64,000 nucleotides of DNA, from contig JABJKT010000017.1 in NCBI GenBank assembly GCA_018660225.1, forward strand, positions 1-64,000, read 5' to 3'. A program made the translations under genes and the position numbers. Below, piece by piece: positions 9,090-16,628 of the stretch (position 1 is the first letter of the stretch; every line of letters begins with the position of its first letter). Below the pieces are notes generated by a model. The model saw only the letters and a list, made by a program, of their open reading frames with translations, was not told the origin of the DNA and ran no database searches. Source of the DNA: Kordiimonadaceae bacterium. GTDB lineage: Bacteria > Pseudomonadota > Alphaproteobacteria > Sphingomonadales > Emcibacteraceae.

Positions 9090-10116
9090 GGGCCGAATCT
9101 TGCCAAAGAGTGGCTAACGCATGCCAAAGTGTTTTACGTGTTGCGCTGAGATAAAGCGTGTTATCGGAGAGGTTTTTCACCAATAAATTATGGGCCGTGC
9201 CCAGATTATGATAAGGCATTTGCGGAAACAGATGATGGGTCGCATGAAAACGCAGACCGACCGGGGCCCAAAAGGGGGAGAGTATCCCGCCCGTCACATC
9301 AATACTATCCAGATATTGATCGGCTACTGACATCTTGACGTCGCCGGGGTTTCTGTAAGCGTGAGCGCCAAGGGTCCTTAAGCTATTCATGGTGAAGACA
9401 AGCACCGTTACCAGATACCAGACGATGGCAACTTTAAGAGGAAGCGTGCCATTATATATAAGGTAAGCCGCGGCCCACGCATAAATAGACGCGCCAATTT
9501 CTTGCAATCGCCAGTATTTGCCGTCTAGCTTGCTCGGCGGTGGGCGGCGGTAAGCCAGATCAATGGTCAGGGACGAGGCGCGCTGCCATGCATAACGACC
9601 GAGCGGCGGAATGACCCACGATAGCGGCGTTAGGATCAGAAAGCGCGATAGGAAAAGCAGCGGCAGCATCAGCGATAAAAACACATAAGCAATAATTTTC
9701 CAGCCTTCTTCCGCACCAAACGGTAAATATTCGCCGTCTTCGGTGGTACCGTAGGTATCACGCTTATGATGATCATTATGAACACCGTAATAAGTGAATG
9801 ACGGAATAAGAAGCGGCATACCAGCGGTTATATTCCAGAAGGCAACGAAGCTTTTGAAAGAGCCTTTTTTGAAATGAACAATTTCATGAACAAATATCCC
9901 CGCCCGGTAAAGAGAAAAAGCCGAAACAATAAACGCGAATATATTAAGCGCGCTTAAAGCAGGCGTTATGACCACAAGATAAAAACCACCCCAGCCGAGG
10001 ATCAGGTTCAAAAGCAGGTCGGCCCAATAGATAAGCGGATTTCGCGTCATCAGATGAGCAACAAGCGCGCGCGCTTCTTTAAGCGGGAAATCTTCACTAT
10101 TTTCAGGTGCGGGCAT
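9070..10116 (-). CDS. Membrane fatty acid desaturase
   Basis: A 348-residue membrane protein with the three histidine boxes of acyl-lipid desaturases: HEIVH at about residue 77, HNDHH at about 113, and HATHH at about 300. Hydrophobic segments flank these boxes as expected for four-helix membrane di-iron enzymes. It uses O2 and reduced carrier electrons to introduce a double bond into membrane acyl chains. The gene diverges from the carbonic anhydrase, and the gap holds an FNR-type site about 64 bp from its start. For an oxygen-consuming enzyme, anaerobic repression or microaerobic control would make sense; this is inference. Confidence 0.85.
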   Translation of the reverse strand: MPAPENSEDFPLKEARALVAHLMTRNPLIYWADLLLNLILGWGGFYLVVITPALSALNIFAFIVSAFSLYRAGIFVHEIVHFKKGSFKSFVAFWNITAGMPLLIPSFTYYGVHNDHHKRDTYGTTEDGEYLPFGAEEGWKIIAYVFLSLMLPLLFLSRFLILTPLSWVIPPLGRYAWQRASSLTIDLAYRRPPPSKLDGKYWRLQEIGASIYAWAAAYLIYNGTLPLKVAIVWYLVTVLVFTMNSLRTLGAHAYRNPGDVKMSVADQYLDSIDVTGGILSPFWAPVGLRFHATHHLFPQMPYHNLGTAHNLLVKNLSDNTLYLSATRKTLWHALATLWQDSALSQQKN

Positions 10117-10173
10117 TTATTACTCCGATTTACGTCACATGGTGCTTTTCTATCATACTCTCTATGTATGTTT

Positions 10174-10187
10174 TTGACACAAATCAA
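10174..10187. promoter_or_regulatory. FNR/DNR-type site between desaturase and carbonic anhydrase
   Basis: The sequence TTGACACAAATCAA fits the Crp/Fnr-family pattern TTGAY-N4-ATCAA. It lies 61 bp before the carbonic anhydrase ATG and about 58 bp before the divergent desaturase ATG, so it could act on either gene. The same half-sites recur upstream of nar-1, narK and the porin. Confidence 0.55.
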
Positions 10188-10247
10188 TATTCATTTGAAA
10201 AAATTTGATTTATGATGATTTAAACAATAACTAATAAAGACACAATT

Positions 10248-10898
10248 ATGGATGTATATGACCGTTTAATTTCGGGGTACCGGGAATTCAGAGCCAACTA
10301 TTTAGGGGATGATAACAAGGAATGGCTGAAAGTAGCCGGCAAGCGGCAGGACCCGAAAGTGATGATGGTTGCCTGTTCCGACAGCCGGGTTCATCCGGCG
10401 ATCCTGACCCGTAGCGCGCTCGGCGAGCTGTTCATGATCCGAAATGTCGCCAATGTGGTGCCCCCTTATGAAGAAGACCGCGGCGAAAGCACCTATCACG
10501 GCACCAGTGCAGCAGTGGAATTTGCAATTAATCATTTGCGTGTGGAACATATCATCATTATGGGACATAGCGGCTGCGGCGGCATCGGATCCTTAATGGA
10601 TCATACGGTCACCGACGAGACGGAAGGCTACAGCTTCATCCGCCCTTGGATGAAAATTGTTGAAGAAGCGGCCGAATTTAGCGAACTTGAGCGAGTTTCT
10701 ATGAGCAATCGGTCAAGGACCTGCGTCTGCGAAAAACGCGCAATACTCATTTCCCTCAATAATCTGGCCAGCTTCCCGTGGGTAAAAGACGCCTTATTAG
10801 AAGGCAAGCTAAAATTACACGGCTGGTATTTCGATATTAAAAGCGGAAATTTAAGCGAATATAATTGGCAAAAAGAGAGGTTCGAAGAAATAACCTGA
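10248..10898 (+). CDS. Beta-class carbonic anhydrase
   Basis: A 216-residue protein, normal length for bacterial beta-carbonic anhydrases. The zinc and catalytic residues are visible: C43, D45 and R47 in VACSDSRVHP, and H107 and C110 in GHSGCGG. The C-terminus LHGWYFDIKSG is typical of the family. It interconverts CO2 and bicarbonate in the cytoplasm. The 3' part (from about 10690 to the stop) is repeated as a fragment at 19958-20194. A 54-bp stretch, 10815-10868 against 20111-20164, differs at only two positions. An FNR-type site lies upstream. Confidence 0.9.
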   Translation: MDVYDRLISGYREFRANYLGDDNKEWLKVAGKRQDPKVMMVACSDSRVHPAILTRSALGELFMIRNVANVVPPYEEDRGESTYHGTSAAVEFAINHLRVEHIIIMGHSGCGGIGSLMDHTVTDETEGYSFIRPWMKIVEEAAEFSELERVSMSNRSRTCVCEKRAILISLNNLASFPWVKDALLEGKLKLHGWYFDIKSGNLSEYNWQKERFEEIT

Positions 10899-10923
10899 AA
10901 ATATCAGGCAATTTCTCCTGTGA

Positions 10924-11304
10924 TTAAACTAATTCCACGATATTGGCTTTATCCATCAAGCGATCAACATAGGCATTGAAGACGGACATATGGCCTTTAT
11001 CTTCGATGTAATTTTTAATATGACCTTTAACCATCTTATAAGGGAGAGCCTCTCCCGATTTTTTATCAACGAAACGGTCGGTATTTTGATCATAATAACG
11101 CTGGCAAATATCATCATCCAGTAAAGCTTCAATGATCAGCTCTTCTTTTTCCTCATCAAGTGCGGCCAACTGATCAATAGTGAGCAATTTATCATCCATT
11201 GATGCTTCTTTTCGGGCGTCCTCAACGGTGGGAGAGGGATGATATTGCATTTCGCTATGCACCTGATCATCTGTTATTTCAACATTATTTACAAAAATCG
11301 GCAT
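10924..11304 (-). CDS. Shortened NifM/SurA-like (PpiC-associated) chaperone paralogue
   Basis: About 126 residues starting at MPIFVNNVEITDD. It is a clear paralogue of the 148-residue protein at 20228-20674: both start MP(I/V)FVNNVEI(T/S)DDDVH-like and end (M)DKA(N/Q)IV(E/G)LV. This copy lacks the helix around ARALVVKHLLLEAA and the stretch around SIIKVPDADD, so it has internal deletions in the N-terminal helical region. Proteins of this type sit beside nar/nxr genes and resemble the N-terminal domain of PpiC-type prolyl isomerases. The deletions and position suggest a decaying duplicate, though the frame is still open. A start further upstream would run into narI remnant sequence and is unlikely. 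Confidence 0.6.
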   Translation of the reverse strand: MPIFVNNVEITDDQVHSEMQYHPSPTVEDARKEASMDDKLLTIDQLAALDEEKEELIIEALLDDDICQRYYDQNTDRFVDKKSGEALPYKMVKGHIKNYIEDKGHMSVFNAYVDRLMDKANIVELV

Positions 11305-11305
11305 T

Positions 11306-11347
11306 TTAAGCCCCCCCTCTGCGGCGAACAATTTCATAGCCTGTACG
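11306..11347 (-). pseudogene. narI 3' remnant
   Basis: Read on the minus strand this short stretch encodes RTGYEIVRRRGGA and a stop, matching the last residues of the intact NarI at 20685 (RTGYQIVRRR). Homology to the nar-2 side ends just upstream of it, so about 11345 marks one edge of the duplicated flank. Confidence 0.6.
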
Positions 11348-11609
11348 CCGTCTCGGAGGACAACCGGCCTTTTTTCTGAAACGCAGATTTCATTTCGGTA
11401 ACCGCTGCCTGTAAATCCGCTGATGGGTAAGTGAGTAAATACCTATAATTTTTACCGTTTTCATTCTACGTCGGCCTTCTCTACATTTCCAAATTTTTCA
11501 GAACTATCGATGTACACTTGAAGGCGTTTTCTTCAGCCAGGGCCTATGTTCCTGTCCCCGCAACAGATAGTAGCAATATAGCAGCAAATATATACACTAC
11601 GATTCTCAT
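11334..11609 (-). pseudogene. Small secreted-protein pseudogene with three in-frame TAG codons
   Basis: On the minus strand an ATG at 11609, preceded by GGAG, opens a good signal peptide (MRIVVYIFAAILLLSVAGTG) interrupted by TAG at 11544-11546. The same frame continues as ALAEENAFKCTSIVLKNLEM, TAG, RRPT, TAG, then 43 sense codons (including YLLTYPSADLQAAVTEMKSA) to TGA at 11334. The alanine-rich cleavage region ALA falls right after the first TAG, so the frame was once one protein of about 90 residues. All three internal stops are amber. I do not recognise the family. Decay by point mutation is the simplest view. This feature and the narI remnant fill most of the gap between 11305 and 11690; nothing else is evident there. 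Confidence 0.4.
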
Positions 11610-11690
11610 GGGGTTTCTCCTTTATCTTTAATGTTTGTCAAAAATAAACTCAGCACTTTTCAAAAGTATAATAATTTTATTTCCTCGACA

Positions 11691-11704
11691 GTGACCTAAA
11701 TCAA
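11691..11704. promoter_or_regulatory. FNR/DNR-like site, first copy (one extra mismatch)
   Basis: GTGACCTAAATCAA is the tandem-duplicate partner of the better site at 11858. It lies 53 bp before the ATG of the truncated leader ORF. The first half-site is weakened (GTGAC rather than TTGAC). Confidence 0.4.
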
Positions 11705-11757
11705 TGTCGCAAAAACTGTGAGATTATAGGTTCGTTATATAATCAAGGGGATTAAAC

Positions 11758-11922
11758 ATGAGTAACATGAATGCTGAAAAAGTCTTGGAATGCTTATGCG
11801 ATGTAGCTTATCCGGATTTTAAACGGGACATCGTTTCTGCCGGGTTTATTCAAAACATTGACCTAGATCAATTTTACAAAAACTGTGGGATTATAGGTTC
11901 GTTATATAATCAAGGGGATTAA
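11758..11922 (+). CDS. Truncated 54-residue leader ORF (5' duplicate of the DUF59 gene)
   Basis: It starts MSNMNAEKVLECLCDVAYPD, nearly identical to the start of the 266-residue protein that follows. After about 36 residues it runs into the second promoter copy and ends at a TAA two bases before the next ATG (11925). It is preceded by AAGGGG. It is either a translated leader peptide that couples to the real gene or a by-product of the tandem duplication. No independent function can be claimed. Confidence 0.4.
   Translation: MSNMNAEKVLECLCDVAYPDFKRDIVSAGFIQNIDLDQFYKNCGIIGSLYNQGD
11858..11871. promoter_or_regulatory. FNR/DNR-type site upstream of the DUF59-nar-1 unit
   Basis: TTGACCTAGATCAA matches TTGAY-N4-ATCAA in both half-sites. 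Its centre is about 60 bp before the ATG at 11925, a distance that suits activation with a short leader. It shares its arms with the site at 30709 before narK, which points to one regulator for both nitrate units. Confidence 0.65.
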
Positions 11923-11924
11923 AC

Positions 11925-12725
11925 ATGAGTAACATGAATACTGAAAAAGTCTTGGAATGCTTACGCGATGTAGCTTATCCGGGTTTTAAAAAAAATGTCG
12001 TCTCTGCCGGGTTTATTCAAAACATTGATATAAAAGACAATGTAGTGACGGTTGATTTTGCTCCCATTACAAACAAGGCTGAAAAAATTGACCAGATGGT
12101 CAAGGATATCCATGCCAGACTTAATAGCATCGGAGAGTTCGAGAAAATAAATATCAATCGCTTCCGCCCATACGAAGATGATTCCCTGTCCCACGGACAA
12201 CAAATGACGCCGCTGCAAGCAGAGCTTCTGGCAGAGGGGCAGATTCCTGATCCCGATGTTCTGGGAATAGATATGTCAGTTAGCAAAGCCAGTTTGGGCA
12301 GAGCAGATATGGCTCCTGATGCAGGATATTGCGAAGATGGCCCTAGTGTACCTGAAGGTCCGATAGAGGCAGGGAGTAAGGAATATGAAGGTATAATGCC
12401 TGTTTATCAGTGGGAGATCGATCCCCATGACCCGGAAGCCGACTCAGGGGGGACATCTCTTACATTAAAGGGCTGGGAGTTTCATTTGTGGTGGCAAGTG
12501 CATTCCAAGGGTCTGGTCTATGCATCAATTCAGGCGATGAGAGAAGACACAACAGAACATGAAGGCAAAGCCAGAGAACATCCGGTTGGGCGTTCGGAAG
12601 CTGTCAATCTTGTATATGACCTTGAACGTAAAGGCGTCGTAGCGATTTACGGCACAGTCGGAGATTTCCGCCCTTTCGTGGAAGCATTTTACGAAGGGTA
12701 CGAGATAGAAAAGAAGAATAAATAG
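11925..12725 (+). CDS. DUF59/MIP18-domain protein (putative Fe-S assembly factor) upstream of narG-1
   Basis: A 266-residue protein. Residues 1 to about 85 (EKVLECLRDVAYPGF ... NIDIKDNVVTVDF) look like the DUF59/MIP18 fold found at the N-terminus of Mrp/ApbC and in SufT and PaaD, proteins linked to Fe-S cluster delivery. The remaining ~180 residues, rich in acidic and aromatic residues (WEFHLWWQVHSKG, VAIYGTVGDFRPF), match nothing I recognise. There is no P-loop, so it is not an Mrp ATPase. It lies 97 bp before narG-1 on the same strand and under an FNR-type site, so it may serve cluster insertion into NarG-1 (FS0) or NarH-1. That role is inference from position and fold. Confidence 0.65.
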   Translation: MSNMNTEKVLECLRDVAYPGFKKNVVSAGFIQNIDIKDNVVTVDFAPITNKAEKIDQMVKDIHARLNSIGEFEKININRFRPYEDDSLSHGQQMTPLQAELLAEGQIPDPDVLGIDMSVSKASLGRADMAPDAGYCEDGPSVPEGPIEAGSKEYEGIMPVYQWEIDPHDPEADSGGTSLTLKGWEFHLWWQVHSKGLVYASIQAMREDTTEHEGKAREHPVGRSEAVNLVYDLERKGVVAIYGTVGDFRPFVEAFYEGYEIEKKNK

Positions 12726-12816
12726 AATAAAAAGAAATAAGAATAAATAGAAATAAGAATAAATAGAATAAATAGAATAAATAGAAAGAAGAATAAATAG
12801 AATAAAAAGAAAGGCA
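12726..12816 (+). repeat. A-rich low-complexity tract of AATAAATAG-like units
   Basis: The gap between the DUF59 gene and narG-1 is almost wholly made of imperfect repeats of (G)AATAAATA and AATAAAAAGAAA on the + strand. It begins inside the last codons of the upstream gene (KKNK) and ends just before AAAGGCAAAAACAATG. No promoter or hairpin stands out. Such tracts can change length by slippage and alter the spacing or unwound state of the narG-1 leader. Confidence 0.75.
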
Positions 12817-12822
12817 AAAACA

Positions 12823-15800
12823 ATGGCTAATGGAGAAGGATCACGCTGGTTCAGAGTTATGGATAAACCAAGGGACTGGGAAGATTTTTACCGCAATCGC
12901 TGGTCATACGACAAGTCTGTACGTACCAGCCATAGTGTAAATTGTTCGGGTTCGTGCTCATGGGAAGTGTTTGTCAAAGACGGACTGATTACTTGGGAGC
13001 TACAAAAGACCGACTGGCCACAGATCAATGACCATACTCCTAATTACGAGCCTCGCGGATGTCAGCGGGGAATTTCTGCGTCATGGTATCCATATAGTCC
13101 TGTGCGTCCTAAATACCCCTATGTCAGAGGTGTGTTGCTGGACTATTACCGCGAAGAACGTGCTTCGGGCAAAGACCCGGTTGAAGCCTGGGGCGCTATT
13201 GTTGAAGATCCGGTAAGAAAAGCAAACTACCGCAATGCTCGTGGTAAGGCCGGATGGCGGCGTACTACATGGGACGAATCAACCGAGATTATTGCTGCAG
13301 CAAAGATTTATACTATTAAAGAATATGGTCCTGACCATTTGGCCTCATTCTCCCCAATTCCTGCGATGAGCATGGTTAGCTTTATATCCGGACACCGGAT
13401 GGCTAATCTGCTCGGAAGTACTATGCTTAGCTTCTATGAATGGTACCACGATCTCCCGCATGTTATGCCGATGATCTGGGGTGATCAGACCGATGTGCAC
13501 GAAGCTGCTGACTGGTATCAAAGTGCGTACTGGATTGTTATGGGCTCCAACCTGCCTATGACCAGAACGCCGGATGCGCATTTTGCATCCGAGCATAAAT
13601 ATAACGGTGGTAAAATTGTTAATTTGTCTCCTGATTATGCCGATATAACCAAATTTGCTGATTTGTGGGTTCCGGTTCGTCCTGGAACAGATGCGGCATT
13701 TATACTGGCTTGTATTCATGTGTTGCTCAAAGAATTTCACTATGAAGCAAAAACCAATTATTTTCTTGAATACACCAAAAAATTTACCAACCTGCCTTTT
13801 CTTGTCATTATGGATGAAAGCGATGATGACAAATATATTGCCGGACGTCTCTTGCGGGCCAGTGATCTGGCTGACTATCAATCAGAAGAGCTAAATGAAT
13901 GGAAGCTCCTGATGATGGATGCAGAGGGAAATGTTCGTCTTCCTGGTGGTAGTGTTGGTTTCCGTTGGGAAGAAGATAAAACCGGTCGTTGGAATCTTAA
14001 AAATGAAGACGTTATCACCGGCGAAGAATTTGATCCTCTCTTAAGCTTCATTGATGGTGACTATGAAGAAGTTCAGGTTCGCCTTGCTGACTTTACCGAT
14101 ACATTTAATACCGAGCTTGGCACTACAGAAGGCAAAGGAAAACTGGCGGAAGAAAATTCACGCGGCGTTCCTACACGAGTCCTTGAAACTGTAGATGGCA
14201 AAAAAGTCCGTGTTGCTACGGGCTATGATATTCTTATGGCCCAGTTTGGTGTTGATCGCGGATTATCCGGTGAATATCCAACTGATTATGACGACGAAAC
14301 CCAGCCTTTCACGCCTGCATGGCAGGAACAGGAAACCGGTGTTGATCGTAACATGGCTCTACGTGTGGCCCGTGAGTGGGGCGATACGGCCATGAAGACA
14401 GAAGGTAAATGCCTGTTTATCACAGGCTCAGGTATCCTTCACTGGTATCACGGCGGCCCTCTGATTTATCGTGCACAGGCTGTCATGGGAATCCTTACAG
14501 GCTGTATGGGTGTTAATGGCGGCGGCTTTGCCCATTATGTTGGTACAGAGAAAATTCGTCCATATGCTGCTATTGGTTGTCTTGGCGGTGCTTCTGACTG
14601 GAACGATGGCCCACCACGCCATATGAACTCTACGTCCTATTTCTACTTCCATACAGATCAGTGGCGCTATGATGGTATGGTGCTTGATCCTCTCTGGACA
14701 CCATGGGCGGACCATTTCCCGAAAAAAGGTCAACATTCGGCAGACCAGAACCATCTGGCTGTTCGTAATGGCTGGCTACCTTTCTATCCGCAAGTAGACA
14801 AAGAAAACCCTATCGAGCTATTGAAAAAAGCCCGTGCAGATGGTGCTCAGTCTGCGGATGAAGTAGGCAAATGGGTCGCTGAGAAATTCAAAAAAGAAGA
14901 GCTTACCTTTGCACTTGATGATGTTGATGCGGAGCAAAACCATCCCAAGGTCCTGTGGATCTGGCGTGGTAACCTGATCGGTACGTCAATGCGTGGCCAT
15001 GAATACGGGTTAAAGCATTTCCTTGGTACACATAATAATGTGCTGGGCGAAGACCGTTCGGAAGGACTGGTTGAAGAAGTCGAATGGCATGATCAAGCAC
15101 CAATCGGTAAACTTGATCTGGTCTACAATTTGACCATTCGTATGGACTCGTCTGCTAACTATTCGGACATTGTTCTTCCGGCGGCGCACTGGTATGAAAA
15201 ATATGATCTAACCTGTACGGATTTACATTCATTCTTCCATCCATTTACTCCAGCGCATGATCCTTCATGGGAATCCAAACATGACTGGGACGCCTTCAAG
15301 GCCATTTCTGCTAAAATCAGTGAACTTGCCGAGGTGCATCTTCCTGAGCCTATAGAAGATCTGGTCATGACACCTATGATTACGGATTGTCCTGATGAGT
15401 TGGCCCAGCCAATGGGTGAAATGACGGATTGGAAAAGTGGTGATTGTGAGCCAATACCTGGCAAGACCTTCCCCAATGTTAAAATTGTAACCCGCGATTA
15501 CACCAAGATACTGGAGAAATATACGACCTTTGGTCCTAATGTCTGCAAACCAAATGGCTATGGTGCAAAAGGCATTAAAACCGACCTCACAGAGGAATGT
15601 GAGGAGCTAAAAGAAAGCTACTTGGTCGGTGAGAAAAACGGTCGTGTCTCTTTAGAAGATGCCAAACAGGTTTGCGAAGTGATCTTGCGTATTTCACCGG
15701 AAAGTGACGGCGAACTTTCTCATAAAATATTTAAAGGACTGGAGAAAAAAACTGGTCTGCCTCTTGCCAAGTTGGTAGAGCCAGAACGTGAGATACGTCA

Positions 15801-16626
15801 CCATTATCCTGACCTTATTTCACAACCAAGGCGAAGTTTGACTTCTCCACACTGGTCAGCGATAGAAAGCGCCGGAAGGACCTATTGCCCATGGACTTTA
15901 AACATAGAGACATTAAAGCCGTGGCATACTCTGACTGGTCGTCAGGAAATCTATTACGATCACAGGATATATCGTGAGCTGGGTGAGAACATGCCTACTT
16001 ACAAACCGCCAATTGATATGGTCAAGATCGGTGATTGTAACGTTGAAGAAGCAGCTGAAAAATCAAAAGTCTTCCGCTTTATTACCCCACACGGGAAATG
16101 GTCGATCCACAGTATGTTCTGGGATACATGGCAAATGCTCAATATGTTCCGTGGTGGCCAGGTTGTCTGGATCAATGACAAGGATGCAAAAGAAATTGAC
16201 GTTGATGATAATGACTGGGTCGAAGTATATAACGAGAACGGTATTTCCGTCGTTCGGGCGGTTGTGACAGCTACAGTCCCACGGGATATGGCGATCATGT
16301 ATCACTCTTCCGAGCGTCATATAGCTGTTCCATTTTCATCTCTTGCCCGGGAACGCGGAGTTACAGACTTCCGCGGCGGTAATAATAATGCCTGCACACG
16401 TATCATGATGAACCCGTCAACAATGGTCGGTGGATACGCGAATTGGACTTACTTCCTAAATTATTGGGGAACCAGTCCATCTGAGCGGGATTGTGCTGTG
16501 CTTATCCGCAAGAAGCCTTTAGAGGCAGATGGTAGAAAAGTTATCTATCAGGAAAAAGATTTAACGGCGGATGATTTGAAGAACCTGCCGGAAAATCAAC
16601 CAGACAATAAAAGTGGGAGATCATAG
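12823..16626 (+). CDS. narG: Respiratory nitrate reductase alpha subunit, divergent copy (NarG-1; NxrA-like possible)
   Basis: A 1267-residue molybdopterin oxidoreductase of NarG length. The FS0 cluster ligands are H37-X3-C41-X3-C45-X34-C80 and the Mo-ligand aspartate is D210 in WYHDLP. GSNLPMTRTPDAHF and WGDQTDVHEAADWY follow the family pattern. There is no twin-arginine signal, so the active site should face the cytoplasm with NarH and NarI. It reduces nitrate to nitrite with quinol electrons. It is clearly more divergent from the canonical enterobacterial NarG than the second copy at 23646; for example PNYEPRGCQRGISASWY replaces the usual PNHEPRGC(P/S)RGASYSWY. Nitrite oxidoreductases (Nxr) belong to the same superfamily, and sequence reading alone does not fix the direction. 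Confidence 0.9.
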   Translation: MANGEGSRWFRVMDKPRDWEDFYRNRWSYDKSVRTSHSVNCSGSCSWEVFVKDGLITWELQKTDWPQINDHTPNYEPRGCQRGISASWYPYSPVRPKYPYVRGVLLDYYREERASGKDPVEAWGAIVEDPVRKANYRNARGKAGWRRTTWDESTEIIAAAKIYTIKEYGPDHLASFSPIPAMSMVSFISGHRMANLLGSTMLSFYEWYHDLPHVMPMIWGDQTDVHEAADWYQSAYWIVMGSNLPMTRTPDAHFASEHKYNGGKIVNLSPDYADITKFADLWVPVRPGTDAAFILACIHVLLKEFHYEAKTNYFLEYTKKFTNLPFLVIMDESDDDKYIAGRLLRASDLADYQSEELNEWKLLMMDAEGNVRLPGGSVGFRWEEDKTGRWNLKNEDVITGEEFDPLLSFIDGDYEEVQVRLADFTDTFNTELGTTEGKGKLAEENSRGVPTRVLETVDGKKVRVATGYDILMAQFGVDRGLSGEYPTDYDDETQPFTPAWQEQETGVDRNMALRVAREWGDTAMKTEGKCLFITGSGILHWYHGGPLIYRAQAVMGILTGCMGVNGGGFAHYVGTEKIRPYAAIGCLGGASDWNDGPPRHMNSTSYFYFHTDQWRYDGMVLDPLWTPWADHFPKKGQHSADQNHLAVRNGWLPFYPQVDKENPIELLKKARADGAQSADEVGKWVAEKFKKEELTFALDDVDAEQNHPKVLWIWRGNLIGTSMRGHEYGLKHFLGTHNNVLGEDRSEGLVEEVEWHDQAPIGKLDLVYNLTIRMDSSANYSDIVLPAAHWYEKYDLTCTDLHSFFHPFTPAHDPSWESKHDWDAFKAISAKISELAEVHLPEPIEDLVMTPMITDCPDELAQPMGEMTDWKSGDCEPIPGKTFPNVKIVTRDYTKILEKYTTFGPNVCKPNGYGAKGIKTDLTEECEELKESYLVGEKNGRVSLEDAKQVCEVILRISPESDGELSHKIFKGLEKKTGLPLAKLVEPEREIRHHYPDLISQPRRSLTSPHWSAIESAGRTYCPWTLNIETLKPWHTLTGRQEIYYDHRIYRELGENMPTYKPPIDMVKIGDCNVEEAAEKSKVFRFITPHGKWSIHSMFWDTWQMLNMFRGGQVVWINDKDAKEIDVDDNDWVEVYNENGISVVRAVVTATVPRDMAIMYHSSERHIAVPFSSLARERGVTDFRGGNNNACTRIMMNPSTMVGGYANWTYFLNYWGTSPSERDCAVLIRKKPLEADGRKVIYQEKDLTADDLKNLPENQPDNKSGRS

Positions 16627-16628
16627 AA

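Larger units (their letters stand above)
11691..12024 (+). repeat. 167-bp tandem duplication (two copies) of promoter plus 5' end of the DUF59 gene
   Basis: Copy 1 is 11691-11857 and copy 2 is 11858-12024. Each contains an FNR-like site, the block TTCGTTATATAATCAAGGGG, an ATG and about 33 codons of the same coding sequence. The two ATGs (11758 and 11925) are exactly 167 bp apart. The copies differ by scattered substitutions only, so the duplication is in register and not very recent. Confidence 0.9.

Noticed and set aside
11334-11609. Pyrrolysine or other amber recoding in the small secreted-protein frame
   Set aside because: No methylamine genes, pyl genes or suppressor tRNA are seen, and the frame lies at a rearrangement boundary where decay is expected; kept only as a low-interest finding.
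12726-12816. CRISPR-like repeat before narG-1
   Set aside because: Units are about 9-11 bp, continuous and imperfect with no spacers; it is a simple low-complexity tract.
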